DNA of 32,841 nt. It comes from Leptospiraceae bacterium (GTDB taxonomy: Bacteria; Spirochaetota; Leptospiria; Leptospirales; Leptonemataceae). Position numbers and translations under genes: made by a program. The notes under the pieces were generated by a model that made no database searches, was not told the origin of the DNA, and was given only the letters and a program-made list of their open reading frames with translations. Every line of letters begins with the position of its first letter. Position 1 is the first letter of the stretch. Below are positions 1-8,559 of this stretch, one piece after another. The DNA lies in the NCBI GenBank assembly GCA_020440915.1, contig JAGRNE010000010.1, positions 1-32,841 on the forward strand. Direction: 5' to 3'.

Positions 1-66
1 CGGTTTGATTCGAAGAATGTCTCTGCCCGGTGTAACCAGGGGCAAGGAACCTGGAGGCCAGAGATC

Positions 67-3000
67 TCAACTCGGCGGATTTGTGGATACCTGATACTCC
101 GTTCTCGCGTCTGACATTTCCGAGTCCGATGCACTTCTGGCAAAGCTGGATAGGCCGCCTTCCGTGGCTTCCAGAATGATCAGTGCAATATCGTCCTGGG
201 GTTCCGATTGCCATTGCTGAATGAGCTTCATAAAACCTTCCGCCAGCTCCGCAGCATTCATTCTGGCGCTCTTCTTCAAAAAGTCCCAGACCCTCTCTTC
301 GCCCAGAAACTCTTCTTTTTCATTGCGCAACTCGGTGAGGCCGTCTGTGAAGAGAATCAATCGATCACCCGTCTTGAACTCTCCTTCCATCATTTCGCAC
401 TTTAGATCCCGAAGCCATCCCATCACCCGACCTCTGGGAAACAGGATGTCCACCTGCCCATCTTTGCGAAGGATGGCGCCGGGCAAGTGGCCCGCCCGAC
501 CGAGGTAGAGCCGGTCCTGATTGCGATCCAGAAAGGCGCAGGCAGCCGTAACCAGCTGCGAAGTACCGGCGTCCAGTAGAATCGCATTGATGCCGTCCAG
601 AACTTGAACCGGTTTTTGCCAGCGACTGCGCTGTAACAAAAAGGCAACGCGAGTAATGGCCGCGCCCAGGGCAGCCGCGATGCCATGCCCGGTAACATCT
701 GCAAGAAATGCAATCACACCGTCTTCGGTGGTCCTTACGTCGTAGTAGTCTCCGCCCAGGTCCCCCCTGGGAAGATATCGCGCGATGCTATGTACGCCAT
801 CTTTCTGTGGCATACTGGACGGAAGAAGCTCCATGTGAATCTTTCGAGCAATCTGGATTTCCTGACGATAACTGAGTAATTCTGATCGCTCGCGGGAGGA
901 AAAGCGCAGATCAACCAGTGTCCGCACACGAGCAAGAAGCTCCACGGCATCCACAGGCTTCTCCAGGTAGTCATTCGCCCCGGCGGCGAAACCTTCCACC
1001 ATATGATCGTTATCGCCATAGGCAGTAAGAATAAGCACCGGCAGATCCACCGGAGAATAAGACTGACGAATCCAGATACACAGCTCAATACCAGACATGC
1101 CTCCCAGCATCAGGTCCAGTATTCCCATATCTGCACGACCCCCGCCCTGCAAGAACTGAATGGCTTCCCGGGCATTCTTAAAGGCAATTAGTTGAAAACC
1201 TGCCGGCTCAAGGATACCTCGAAGTACGGCGGTGTTTATGGTGTCATCGTCTACTACCAGAATGCGAGGACTCTGCTCTTGATTCTCGAAGGCGGAGGCG
1301 CTTTCCCGGGTTACCTCTTCTAGCAGACGGAACTGTTGCAGAGTGCGGTTGACCTCGGGCCGCTCCAGAGCGCTTTCGAATTCAGATGCCGGAGCATCAG
1401 AAACTGGCAGGAATATGCGAAAGGTGGATCCCCGCCCCGGGCGACTCTCTAGCTCCAGGTTTCCTCCATGTAATTCCACAAGTCTTCGCACAATATACAG
1501 GCCCAGACCTGCCCCGCCGTAGGTGCGCGCAATAGCCTGGTCAGCCTGATGAAATGGCTGAAATATGCGCTCCCTTTTATCCTCCGGAATGCCTATACCG
1601 GTATCCTTCACTGAAATCTCCAGTGTGCGATCCACTGCTCGCGCATGAACACTGACGCTTCCTTCGCGCGTGAATTTAATGGCATTCCCTATGAGGTTTA
1701 GAAGAATCTGCTGAAGTCGTAATTCATCGGCCTCTACCGGCGGGAGATCCGAGGAAACCAGGTTCAGCAATTCGATTTTTCGCTCTCCCGCCTGGGGCTC
1801 CAGGGAAAGAAAGCAATGCTCTACAACCTGCGAAAGGCGAACAGAGGTAGTGCGAAGCTGAAGCTGTCCCTCCTTGAGTCGACTATGGTCCATGAAGTCG
1901 TCCACCAGTCGGCCCAGTCGTCGCGCGCTTTCTGTAATCAGTTCCAGAGAATTCTGAAGTTCGCTCTGGGATAACCCCTGGCCTCGCCGGCTTTCGTTGA
2001 GCAGCATCCGCGCAATTCCCAGAATGCCATGGACCGGCGTCCGAATTTCATGGGAAGCCGCGGCCGTGAAGGTATCGCGCATCCTGGCGGCTTCCTCCAA
2101 TTCCCCGCGTGCCTGGGTCAACTCGACGTTCAGTGTCTCGGCTGTGCATAAGGAAACCAGAAACCGGTTACCCATGATCACCACAAGCAAACTGGCATAT
2201 CCAAAAAAGCCCCACCGAAAAGTTGGCTCCATGGATACGAAAACGTAAATGCTGTTGAGTAAATCGAACACCGCTGCAGAGAGCAACAGGACCAGAGCGA
2301 CTGTGAATTTACCGGCGTCCCGGTCTCCCCGTCGAACAGACCAGATATGAAAAACCGGCAACCAGAGCATCAAGGGAATCTGAAACAGGCGCCATTTATC
2401 GACCAGGAATCCCACCAGGGAAAAAGGAAATATCAGGACCAGGGCGGCGCAAAGAACGTTGATCCCCAGCACCAGGTAGCCCCAGATAGGCAGCTTTTCA
2501 TCCGGTCGCAGATAGGTAAGCAAAAAGACCATCAGTATTCCGGGAAGAATAAAAATGGATGCATTCTCCCAGCGAGTCAGGTACTCCGTGTTTGCTACGA
2601 GATCGTAGACCAGCCTTGTGCGAAAGATGTAGAAGCCGAAGGTTCCCAGGGTAAAGAGAAAGAAAAACAGCCCGTAGAGTTCTTCGGGACGTCGGAGGAA
2701 AATAAAAAGAAAGTACAGTCCAAATGCGAGGTACAAAGATACCAGCACCAGGTTACCGGTGTCCAGCGTACTGGTATGTACATCATTGCTCTCGCCCAGA
2801 AAGTAACCGCTATCGTAAAAAAGACCCGGAACCGGAGAGAGGCTACCGTCTGCAGGGGCTTCGCCCAGGAGGTAAATCGTCAGCAGATTCTCCCCTGGCT
2901 TCAAATAATCTCTTCGAACTGGAACCGGAAAGGCCAGTTCCGTTCTTCGAATCTGAATTTTGCCTCCCTGAATGTGAATCTCTCGGGCCAGTTCATGGCC

Positions 3001-3390
3001 ATTCAAATAGATGACGAAGTTTTCGCCTATCCCGGGGAAAAAGGCGGCCGGCGATTTCCATTGCGCCAGAGTTTCTGCCGGCATGTGAAACGGTATATAA
3101 ATGGTGAAGTCTACGATGGATCGGCCCCGAGCGTACTGAGGAAAATGCGCCATGGGTGCTACGGGAAAGGATGACAGAAATCGCACATCCGAGCCGGAAG
3201 GAAGAACCTCGGGATCCGGAACCACTCTACCAGCAAGAAGGCGGATGGGCGAGCCCTCCAGGTTTAGTCGGACAGGCCGAGGCTCCTGGCGGCACTGCGC
3301 CAGAAGTACAGAGAAAAGACAAACTATAAAAACTGCGAATACTGGAGAGGCCCTATTACTCAGAACAAGACAGTCTGCCTTGCGGGGCAT
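67..3390 (-). CDS. Hybrid 7TM sensor histidine kinase / response regulator / PP2C (SpoIIE) phosphatase
   Basis: A four-module membrane signalling protein of about 1107 aa. Seen in order: a signal-like hydrophobic stretch ending in LLAQC (Cys ~33, possible lipobox); a periplasmic beta-rich domain (~40-205) like the 7TMR-DISM extracellular family; about seven membrane segments (~212-426); a HisKA domain with SHEIRTP (His ~447); an HATPase domain with N box (LIGNAIKF), DTGIGIP and GAGLGLYIV; a receiver domain with VVDDD, phospho-acceptor Asp ~759 in LDLML and Lys in LEKPVD; a PP2C domain with GGDYYD, DVTGHG, FTDGLTE and DDIAL, so its metal-binding Asp residues are intact. Family knowledge: RsbU/SpoIIE phosphatases act on anti-sigma-factor antagonists; that output is inferred. 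I chose the ATG at 3390 because GAGG lies just upstream and it follows the plsC stop by 1 nt; a TTG at 3432 would extend it into plsC. No antagonist or anti-sigma gene lies nearby. Confidence 0.9.
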   Translation of the reverse strand: MPRKADCLVLSNRASPVFAVFIVCLFSVLLAQCRQEPRPVRLNLEGSPIRLLAGRVVPDPEVLPSGSDVRFLSSFPVAPMAHFPQYARGRSIVDFTIYIPFHMPAETLAQWKSPAAFFPGIGENFVIYLNGHELAREIHIQGGKIQIRRTELAFPVPVRRDYLKPGENLLTIYLLGEAPADGSLSPVPGLFYDSGYFLGESNDVHTSTLDTGNLVLVSLYLAFGLYFLFIFLRRPEELYGLFFFLFTLGTFGFYIFRTRLVYDLVANTEYLTRWENASIFILPGILMVFLLTYLRPDEKLPIWGYLVLGINVLCAALVLIFPFSLVGFLVDKWRLFQIPLMLWLPVFHIWSVRRGDRDAGKFTVALVLLLSAAVFDLLNSIYVFVSMEPTFRWGFFGYASLLVVIMGNRFLVSLCTAETLNVELTQARGELEEAARMRDTFTAAASHEIRTPVHGILGIARMLLNESRRGQGLSQSELQNSLELITESARRLGRLVDDFMDHSRLKEGQLQLRTTSVRLSQVVEHCFLSLEPQAGERKIELLNLVSSDLPPVEADELRLQQILLNLIGNAIKFTREGSVSVHARAVDRTLEISVKDTGIGIPEDKRERIFQPFHQADQAIARTYGGAGLGLYIVRRLVELHGGNLELESRPGRGSTFRIFLPVSDAPASEFESALERPEVNRTLQQFRLLEEVTRESASAFENQEQSPRILVVDDDTINTAVLRGILEPAGFQLIAFKNAREAIQFLQGGGRADMGILDLMLGGMSGIELCIWIRQSYSPVDLPVLILTAYGDNDHMVEGFAAGANDYLEKPVDAVELLARVRTLVDLRFSSRERSELLSYRQEIQIARKIHMELLPSSMPQKDGVHSIARYLPRGDLGGDYYDVRTTEDGVIAFLADVTGHGIAAALGAAITRVAFLLQRSRWQKPVQVLDGINAILLDAGTSQLVTAACAFLDRNQDRLYLGRAGHLPGAILRKDGQVDILFPRGRVMGWLRDLKCEMMEGEFKTGDRLILFTDGLTELRNEKEEFLGEERVWDFLKKSARMNAAELAEGFMKLIQQWQSEPQDDIALIILEATEGGLSSFARSASDSEMSDARTEYQVSTNPPS

Positions 3391-3391
3391 T

Positions 3392-4153
3392 TCAGACCTC
3401 GTCTCGAAGTCTTTCGGGAATACTGGATTCAATGCGCTGACGAATCATCGAAGACAGAGCTTCGACGGACATTCCTGCATATTCTTCTGGCATGATGGGC
3501 TCATGCACTGTTACGTGGATATGACCTCGATTAAGACGCTGCAATTTCTTGTCCCTCTGCGGCGGCATGATTTCATGAGCGCCCCAGATGGTAACCGGTT
3601 GCAGAGCAACATTGGCTTTCTTCGCCAGTATAAAGCCGCCTTTCTTGAAGCTCAGAAGGTGGCCGTCCGGCTTACCTCTTGTGCCTTCCGGAAAAATGAT
3701 TACGCTCTTGCCCTGTCGGATTTGGTCCGCTGCATTGAACATGGATTGCAGTGCCTTTTTTCTGTCGTCTCGTTCAACTGGAATGTATCCGCCCGCTTTC
3801 ATGGCCCACCCCATGAGTGGAATCTTGAAGAGCGACGCCTTGGCCATCCAGCGAAATTGAACGGCAACCTCCAGGAAGTGGTAGAATACGCCGATATCGA
3901 ACATGCTCTGGTGGTTACTGAGAAAAATGACCGGGCCTTCGCGGTAGACCTTCTCTCTACCATGGACGGTCACTCGGGAGAAGGATAATTTGAGAAGGGT
4001 CCGGCCCCACATGGTGGCGAACCAGTGAATAATGCCAGAAGCCCGAAAAAGAACGAATGGCATTACCATGGTGCCGTAAAACAGGGTGATAAGTACTACA
4101 GATACCCAGACGAAGAGAGAAAAGAGAAGTCCGCCTTTCTTAACATTGGCCAC
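3392..4153 (-). CDS. plsC: 1-acyl-sn-glycerol-3-phosphate acyltransferase (PlsC family)
   Basis: A 253-aa membrane acyltransferase, expected to acylate lysophosphatidic acid to phosphatidic acid at the inner membrane. Seen: an N-terminal hydrophobic segment (~10-40); the catalytic HX4D motif in NHQSMFD (His81, Asp86); the glycerophosphate-binding FPEGTRG at ~154-160; and GGYIPVERD at ~121, which matches a conserved block of the family. Length is normal. The start is GTG, with CAGGG about 6-8 nt upstream. The sensor-kinase gene follows after one base, so the two are almost certainly co-transcribed. A perfect TTGACA lies upstream (minus strand, 4182-4187), but I see no well-spaced -10 box. The substrate could be another lysolipid; the acyltransferase family call is secure. 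Confidence 0.93.
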   Translation of the reverse strand: MANVKKGGLLFSLFVWVSVVLITLFYGTMVMPFVLFRASGIIHWFATMWGRTLLKLSFSRVTVHGREKVYREGPVIFLSNHQSMFDIGVFYHFLEVAVQFRWMAKASLFKIPLMGWAMKAGGYIPVERDDRKKALQSMFNAADQIRQGKSVIIFPEGTRGKPDGHLLSFKKGGFILAKKANVALQPVTIWGAHEIMPPQRDKKLQRLNRGHIHVTVHEPIMPEEYAGMSVEALSSMIRQRIESSIPERLRDEV

Positions 4154-4284
4154 ACAATACCCTGAGGTCGGGCAGACTGAATGTCAAGTCCAATGCAGAC
4201 TTCACGGTCCGTGTAAAGACCAGAATCTAACGGAGAAAACGGACCGGACTGACCAGGCCGCCCGGCGGAACCGGGAGCGACTAA

Positions 4285-4926
4285 CTACCAGGTGATGCGG
4301 ATGGCTGCGGAGGGACACTGCTCAACGCAGATTCCGCAACCGGTGCAATGGTCTTCTATCGAAGGCATGCCTTTGCGATTGTAACTCACGACCTCTTCCA
4401 CCGGGCATTCGTCCTGGCAGGCCTTACATTTTCGGGCTCCCCTGGGTCGATCGTGGTTCAGGCATGCTTCAAGGTGGACCTCCGCTCTACCAAATCCGGG
4501 AAGCTCTCCTTCCTCCAGCGGCAGCAAAGCCTCTTCGGGACAGGCCTCGATGCAAGGAAAATCGGCGCAAAGATGGCAGGCCACGTGGTTCGGATCCAAC
4601 ACAGGGCCGTAGAGGTCGGGAATATTGAAGATGCTACCATGGGGGCAGGCAACAATGCAATCCCCGCAGGATGTGCAGGCTTTTCGGAATCGTACCGGGT
4701 CCGATAATGCGCCAGGGGGGCGCGGATAGCCGCGATTCTTCTTGATCGATGCGCTTTCTTCCGCTTCTGGAGCGGGCTTTGCTTCTGAAATCCCAAATCC
4801 CCAGGCCGGGCTCAGTAGATTGGACATGGCCTGGAGGTTCCTATCCAGCCACTTTCCGGCCGGACTGCGATAGGCCTGCCGACCCAGATCCTGCAGGCCG
4901 GAGCTGAAAAAGTCCTTTCGATCCAT
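4285..4926 (-). CDS. NapF-like 4Fe-4S ferredoxin-type protein
   Basis: About 213 aa. The Cys-rich part holds four cluster-type motifs: CTSCGDCIVACP, CHLCADFPCIEACP, a CKACQDECP group preceded by another Cys, and CTGCGICVEQCP at the C-terminus. The sequence RPPGAL just before the first cluster resembles the RPPWA block of NapF, a cytoplasmic iron-sulfur protein of the periplasmic nitrate reductase system. No nap gene is in the window, so a NapF role is not established; it may be a general electron-transfer or maturation ferredoxin. I start it at the ATG at 4926 (MDRKDFF): the frame stays open upstream to 5145, but that stretch lies antisense to the methyltransferase. It is divergent from that gene, with only 12 bp between the chosen starts. 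PlsC lies 131 bp downstream on the same strand. Confidence 0.8.
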   Translation of the reverse strand: MDRKDFFSSGLQDLGRQAYRSPAGKWLDRNLQAMSNLLSPAWGFGISEAKPAPEAEESASIKKNRGYPRPPGALSDPVRFRKACTSCGDCIVACPHGSIFNIPDLYGPVLDPNHVACHLCADFPCIEACPEEALLPLEEGELPGFGRAEVHLEACLNHDRPRGARKCKACQDECPVEEVVSYNRKGMPSIEDHCTGCGICVEQCPSAAIRITW

Positions 4927-4938
4927 TGCTGTTTGACG

Positions 4939-5850
4939 ATGAATAGACCAGTCGTGCTGGCAAATCAAAAACCTGCGCTGTCCGAAACCTGCGATGCATG
5001 CTCGGCTACGCACTTCAAATTTCTCTTTTCCAAGGCCTCGGCGGCCGGAATTGAATATGGCATCTATGAATGCTCTCGCTGCGGCCTGGTGCAGACTCTG
5101 CCTCGTCCCACGGAAAAGGAACTGGAAGAGTGCTATGGCGCCCATTACTTTCAGCGACGCACGGATCGGGGTTACGACAACTACTTCAGCGATGCCATGC
5201 GAACCCAGCTTCAGAAAGTCTGGGACATGAATCTCCAGGACGTGGGCTTCTTCGAATTTGAAAAGCTATGCATGGGTGGTCCGGACGCACGGGCGCTGGA
5301 TGTGGGCTGCGCTTCGGGTTTCTTTGTGGATTATCTGAACCGGAGGGGCTGGCAGGCAGAAGGAATTGAACTAAGCGAAGCCGCCGCAGGATTCGGGATC
5401 CATGAGCTGGGCCTGACCATCCACGTGCAGGACTTTCTGGAATTCCAACCTGCGAAGCCTTATGATTTCATCACTCTCTGGGCCAGTATAGAGCACCTTC
5501 GCAGTCCCCTTAAGGCCATGCAAAAGATCTCTACCATGCTGCGCCCGGGCGGAATGCTTATCCTTTCCACTTGCCGATGGGGATTGCTTTCTCGTTCTCT
5601 GGGGCCTTCCTGGCGGTTCTTGAATGTGCCAGAGCATCTGTTCTATTTTTCGCGTGCAAACCTGGTCGAACTTGCCAAGCAATTCCATCTAAATGCAGTA
5701 GGTTCCGTTACCTACGGTTCCGGCTTCACTCGATTTCCGGGAATGGGATTTCTGTATCGGACTGCCAAGAGTCTGGCCGATCGGGCCGTCAAGGTTACCG
5801 GGCAGGGCGATATGATGGTCTACGCCTTTCGCAAAGAAATCCCCGGCTAA
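4939..5850 (+). CDS. Class I SAM-dependent methyltransferase with N-terminal zinc-ribbon
   Basis: About 303 aa. The N-terminus carries two CxxC pairs (CDAC and CSRC, ~17 and ~45), typical of the zinc-binding knuckle found on some sugar and small-molecule C-methyltransferases. The Rossmann core follows: motif I ALDVGCASGFF, an acidic end of strand 2 (GIELS), then FITLWASIEHL and LRPGGMLILST. The core is of the Methyltransf_23 kind. The substrate cannot be told from the sequence. The ATG at 4939 has no visible Shine-Dalgarno, and a TTG at 4933 is in the same frame. The promoter must lie inside the opposing ferredoxin gene, or the mRNA may be nearly leaderless. It is followed by 115 bp with a short GC stem (5864-5868 with 5873-5877) and then the carbonic anhydrase gene. 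Confidence 0.85.
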   Translation: MNRPVVLANQKPALSETCDACSATHFKFLFSKASAAGIEYGIYECSRCGLVQTLPRPTEKELEECYGAHYFQRRTDRGYDNYFSDAMRTQLQKVWDMNLQDVGFFEFEKLCMGGPDARALDVGCASGFFVDYLNRRGWQAEGIELSEAAAGFGIHELGLTIHVQDFLEFQPAKPYDFITLWASIEHLRSPLKAMQKISTMLRPGGMLILSTCRWGLLSRSLGPSWRFLNVPEHLFYFSRANLVELAKQFHLNAVGSVTYGSGFTRFPGMGFLYRTAKSLADRAVKVTGQGDMMVYAFRKEIPG

Positions 5851-5965
5851 CAGTGCCAGTCCCCGAGCGCGGGCTCGCCAGACACCTCCATACCAGGCGC
5901 GTATCCGATGCAGGACTTCGGAAAAAGGCTTTCGTCCAGGCTACCGAAAGAGAAGCTGGGAGAGA

Positions 5966-6595
5966 ATGGAATCATACAAAGAGCTGCTTGAAGGCAATTT
6001 GCGCTGGTTGGGCGACGTAAAGAAGGCCAATCCGGAGTTTTTCAGTAAACTGGCTCTGGGCCAGAGTCCGCGCTTTCTCTGGATTGGATGTTCGGACAGC
6101 CGGGTTCCGGCAACAGAGATTACTGGCTCCATGCCCGGCTCTATATTCGTACACCGAAATATTGCCAATCTGGTGGTGCATTCGGACATCAACCTGCTAA
6201 GCGTCATCTACTACGCCGTTGAATACCTGAAGGTCAAACACATCATCGTATGTGGCCATTCTTCCTGCGGCGGCATTCAGGCAGCCATGGAAGATCGCAG
6301 TTTTGGCTTCCTGGACAACTGGCTCAATCACATTCGCGATGTGTATCATTATCATCTCGACGAACTTCAGAAAGTGTCCGATCCAGAACTGAGAAGCGAT
6401 GCCATGGCCATGATTAACGTGCGTCAGCAGGTCTGGAATCTTTCCAAAGTGTCCTTCATCCGTCAAAAGTGGGAGGAAGGCGGCTTCCCAGTTCTTCATG
6501 GCTGGTTCTACCAGATTAAGGACGGAATGCTAAAGGATTTGAACGTTAGTGTACACTCTGCGGAAGAGAGCGATAAACTCTCGTTGATTGTTTGA
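5966..6595 (+). CDS. can: Beta-class carbonic anhydrase
   Basis: A 209-aa enzyme for reversible CO2 hydration in the cytoplasm. The zinc ligands and catalytic dyad of the beta class are visible: Cys42, Asp44 and Arg46 in GCSDSRVP, and His98 and Cys101 in CGHSSCGG. FVHRNIANLV is also conserved in the family. Length fits the family (about 200-220 aa). The start ATG has a strong GGGAGAG just upstream. The stop overlaps the TTG start of the DUF554 gene by 4 nt (TTGA), which suggests translational coupling. The pairing with a DUF554 membrane protein is noteworthy, but I know of no proven functional link. Confidence 0.95.
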   Translation: MESYKELLEGNLRWLGDVKKANPEFFSKLALGQSPRFLWIGCSDSRVPATEITGSMPGSIFVHRNIANLVVHSDINLLSVIYYAVEYLKVKHIIVCGHSSCGGIQAAMEDRSFGFLDNWLNHIRDVYHYHLDELQKVSDPELRSDAMAMINVRQQVWNLSKVSFIRQKWEEGGFPVLHGWFYQIKDGMLKDLNVSVHSAEESDKLSLIV

Positions 6596-7305
6596 TACTT
6601 CTTGGGACCATTATCAATACGGCAGCCGTTCTTCTGGGCGGAGGACTGGGGGCCATTCTGGCACGAAAGCTGCCGGATCGAATCCACCGCGGCGCCTTTC
6701 TGGCCATTGGTCTTTTTACGCTTTATCTGGGGGTTCGCCTTTCGTTGCAGATGGAGCGGCCGCTCATTGCCCTGGTGTCCCTCATCGCTTCCGCCATACT
6801 GGGTTTCGGTCTGAACCTGGAAGAGCGTTTGCGGGGATGGCTCGCACAGAGATTTCCATCCCCGCAGAAAGCGACTATCTCCGAACAGGGGCCCATTCAG
6901 GGTGTGCTCAATGCTTTTCTCCTTTTTTGCGTGGGAAGCATGACCATACTTGGCTGTTTGCAGGAAGGACTGGGAAAAGGCTCCGACTTCCTTCTGGCCA
7001 AGTCCGTTCTGGACGGAATATCCTCCATTGCTCTGGCTGCGGCCTACGGCAGTAGCGTTATGTTTGTGGCTCTTCCGCTTTTCGTTTTTCAGTCTTCGCT
7101 AACGCTGAGCGCCGCTTTTCTTTCCCCTTATCTGGGTTCGGCTGCACTGGCGGATCTAAATGGCGTGGGCGGACTACTTCTCATAGGTCTGAGTCTGGAA
7201 ATCCTGGACATACGCAAGGTCCAGGTACTGAACTTCCTGCCAGCTCTTCTTATCGCTCCTCTGCTTTCCAACTTCCTGCCCTTCCTTTCCAGCTTCTTTG
7301 CCTGA
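6592..7305 (+). CDS. DUF554 family integral membrane protein
   Basis: A 237-aa, highly hydrophobic protein with six to seven predicted membrane segments. The N-terminal block GTIINTAAVLLGGGLG, the G-rich second segment and the later VGSMTILGCLQEGLG match the DUF554 (YdfK/YqgA-type) family, whose biochemical role is not known. It starts with TTG, which shares 4 nt with the stop of the carbonic anhydrase gene, so the two are probably translated in tandem. The length is normal for the family. No terminator with a U-tract was found in the 150 bp downstream. Confidence 0.88.
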   Translation: MILLGTIINTAAVLLGGGLGAILARKLPDRIHRGAFLAIGLFTLYLGVRLSLQMERPLIALVSLIASAILGFGLNLEERLRGWLAQRFPSPQKATISEQGPIQGVLNAFLLFCVGSMTILGCLQEGLGKGSDFLLAKSVLDGISSIALAAAYGSSVMFVALPLFVFQSSLTLSAAFLSPYLGSAALADLNGVGGLLLIGLSLEILDIRKVQVLNFLPALLIAPLLSNFLPFLSSFFA

Positions 7306-7430
7306 GTGCGCCAAAAAGGAACCCGTTGCGCTCGGTAGAGAATCCGCTGTCATGTAAGAGTCCGCTGTCCTCTCCCTGTTCGTCTATCCGCTGCAGCAAC
7401 GGCCCACTGAAGGCTTACTCACTTGCCAGA

Positions 7431-7473
7431 GATCCATGCCATCTGACTCTGACTTATGGCACAGGCATGGATC
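7431..7473 (+). promoter_or_regulatory. Inverted repeat bracketing a start codon; candidate translational or operator control
   Basis: GATCCATGCC (7431-7440) is the exact reverse complement of GGCATGGATC (7464-7473), a 10-bp perfect match with a 23-nt spacer. The spacer holds a tandem CTGACT repeat (7443-7454) and the ATG at 7456. A second, mutually exclusive pairing is possible between TGCCAT (7437-7442) and ATGGCA (7456-7461), which would hide the start codon. The element could act as an mRNA hairpin or as a DNA operator; function is inferred only. Confidence 0.45.
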
Positions 7474-8508
7474 CAGAAGTCTTCAGGTAATTTAGATCGG
7501 TTAAAACTACGGGACATACCTCTTCCAGAACCGCAGGTCGGCGAAGCAAGAGTCCGAGTTCATTATTGCGGACTGAATCTTGCGGACGTTTTCGCAGTTC
7601 TGGGTCTTTACAGCGCCACACCCCGTGGAGCGTTTACGCCTGGACTAGAGTATTCTGGAGTTGTGGAAGAAATTCCTTCAGGCAGCAAAACGAAATTAAA
7701 GAAAGGGGATAGGGTCATGGGACTCACCCGGTTTGGCGGCTACGCTTCGCACATCAATGCAGACTTGCGCTATTTGCGAAAAATCCCCGCGAAATGGAAT
7801 CTGGCTCAGGCGGCTGCTTTTCCGGTTCAAGCACTTACCGCGTACTACGGCCTGGAATCCCTTGGTTGGATTTCCCGTCTGCCGGAAGGCTCTCCTGTCT
7901 TCATCCATTCCGGCGCCGGAGGAGTGGGACTACATGCGCTTCAGGTATGCCAGCATTTTGGAGCTCTACCGGTAGTCTCTGTGGGTAGCGATGAGAAAAT
8001 GAAATTTCTGGAAAGGGAAATCGGACTTTCCCGGGAACAGGTTATCGTGCGCACCAGCGGCGGATTCGGTCTGGAACTGGACCATAAGCTGAAGAGGTTT
8101 CAGAAAGATGGTTTTGCCATTGTATTCGATGCCATCGGGCCTCCCTTTTTCAAGCCACTCTACAATCGGTTGGCGCCTGCCGGAAGGCATATCTACTATG
8201 GTTCGGCAAACTTCATGCCGGCAGGAAAGCGCCCCAACTACTTGAAGCTAGCGCTGAAATATCTGAAGAGGGACAGGGTGGATCCCCTGGAGATGATCAG
8301 TTCCAATCGGTCCGTTATGGGATTTAATCTGATCTGGCTCTATAACCAGGTGGAAATGCTGGAGGAGCTCTACACGGATATGATGGAAATCAAATGGCTG
8401 CCTCCGTACATCGATAGCACATTCGAATTTGCTAAGGCTCCCGATGCGCTGAAATATTTCAAACAGGGGCAGAACCGCGGAAAAGTGCTGCTGGACGTTC
8501 AGAACTGA
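7456..8508 (+). CDS. MDR-family NADPH:quinone oxidoreductase-like protein (VAT-1-like)
   Basis: A 350-aa zinc-independent medium-chain dehydrogenase/reductase. Seen: the GroES-like N-terminal domain with VHYCGLNLADVF and PGLEYSGVVEEI; the nucleotide-binding motif SGAGGVGLHA (~150-160) followed by a Rossmann fold; and the C-terminal RGKVLLD. The catalytic-zinc ligands of alcohol dehydrogenases are absent, which fits the quinone oxidoreductase/VAT-1 branch. The true substrate is unknown; an NADPH-dependent reduction of quinones or enals is the family inference. The start codon has no clear Shine-Dalgarno and sits in the spacer of a 10-bp inverted repeat (7431-7473). An SDR gene follows 51 bp later on the same strand. 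Confidence 0.87.
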   Translation: MAQAWIQKSSGNLDRLKLRDIPLPEPQVGEARVRVHYCGLNLADVFAVLGLYSATPRGAFTPGLEYSGVVEEIPSGSKTKLKKGDRVMGLTRFGGYASHINADLRYLRKIPAKWNLAQAAAFPVQALTAYYGLESLGWISRLPEGSPVFIHSGAGGVGLHALQVCQHFGALPVVSVGSDEKMKFLEREIGLSREQVIVRTSGGFGLELDHKLKRFQKDGFAIVFDAIGPPFFKPLYNRLAPAGRHIYYGSANFMPAGKRPNYLKLALKYLKRDRVDPLEMISSNRSVMGFNLIWLYNQVEMLEELYTDMMEIKWLPPYIDSTFEFAKAPDALKYFKQGQNRGKVLLDVQN

Positions 8509-8559
8509 ACCTGGAATGAAAAGGCTTGCAGATATTGATTTTGCAGTCAATTTGCCATC

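Noticed and set aside
2347-3174. 275-aa plus-strand frame, with 3152-3988 beyond it
   Set aside because: Both lie antisense to the kinase and plsC genes, whose motifs are intact. The peptides are rich in Gln, Lys and Arg without any recognisable domain.
4154-4284. Perfect TTGACA upstream of plsC (4182-4187, minus)
   Set aside because: The nearest -10-like sequence is 20 or more bp away, so I do not call a promoter.
7343-7393. Three copies of TCCGCTG at 7343, 7361 and 7387
   Set aside because: Short (7-9 bp), unevenly spaced (18 and 26 bp) and without symmetry; could be chance. Not CRISPR-like.
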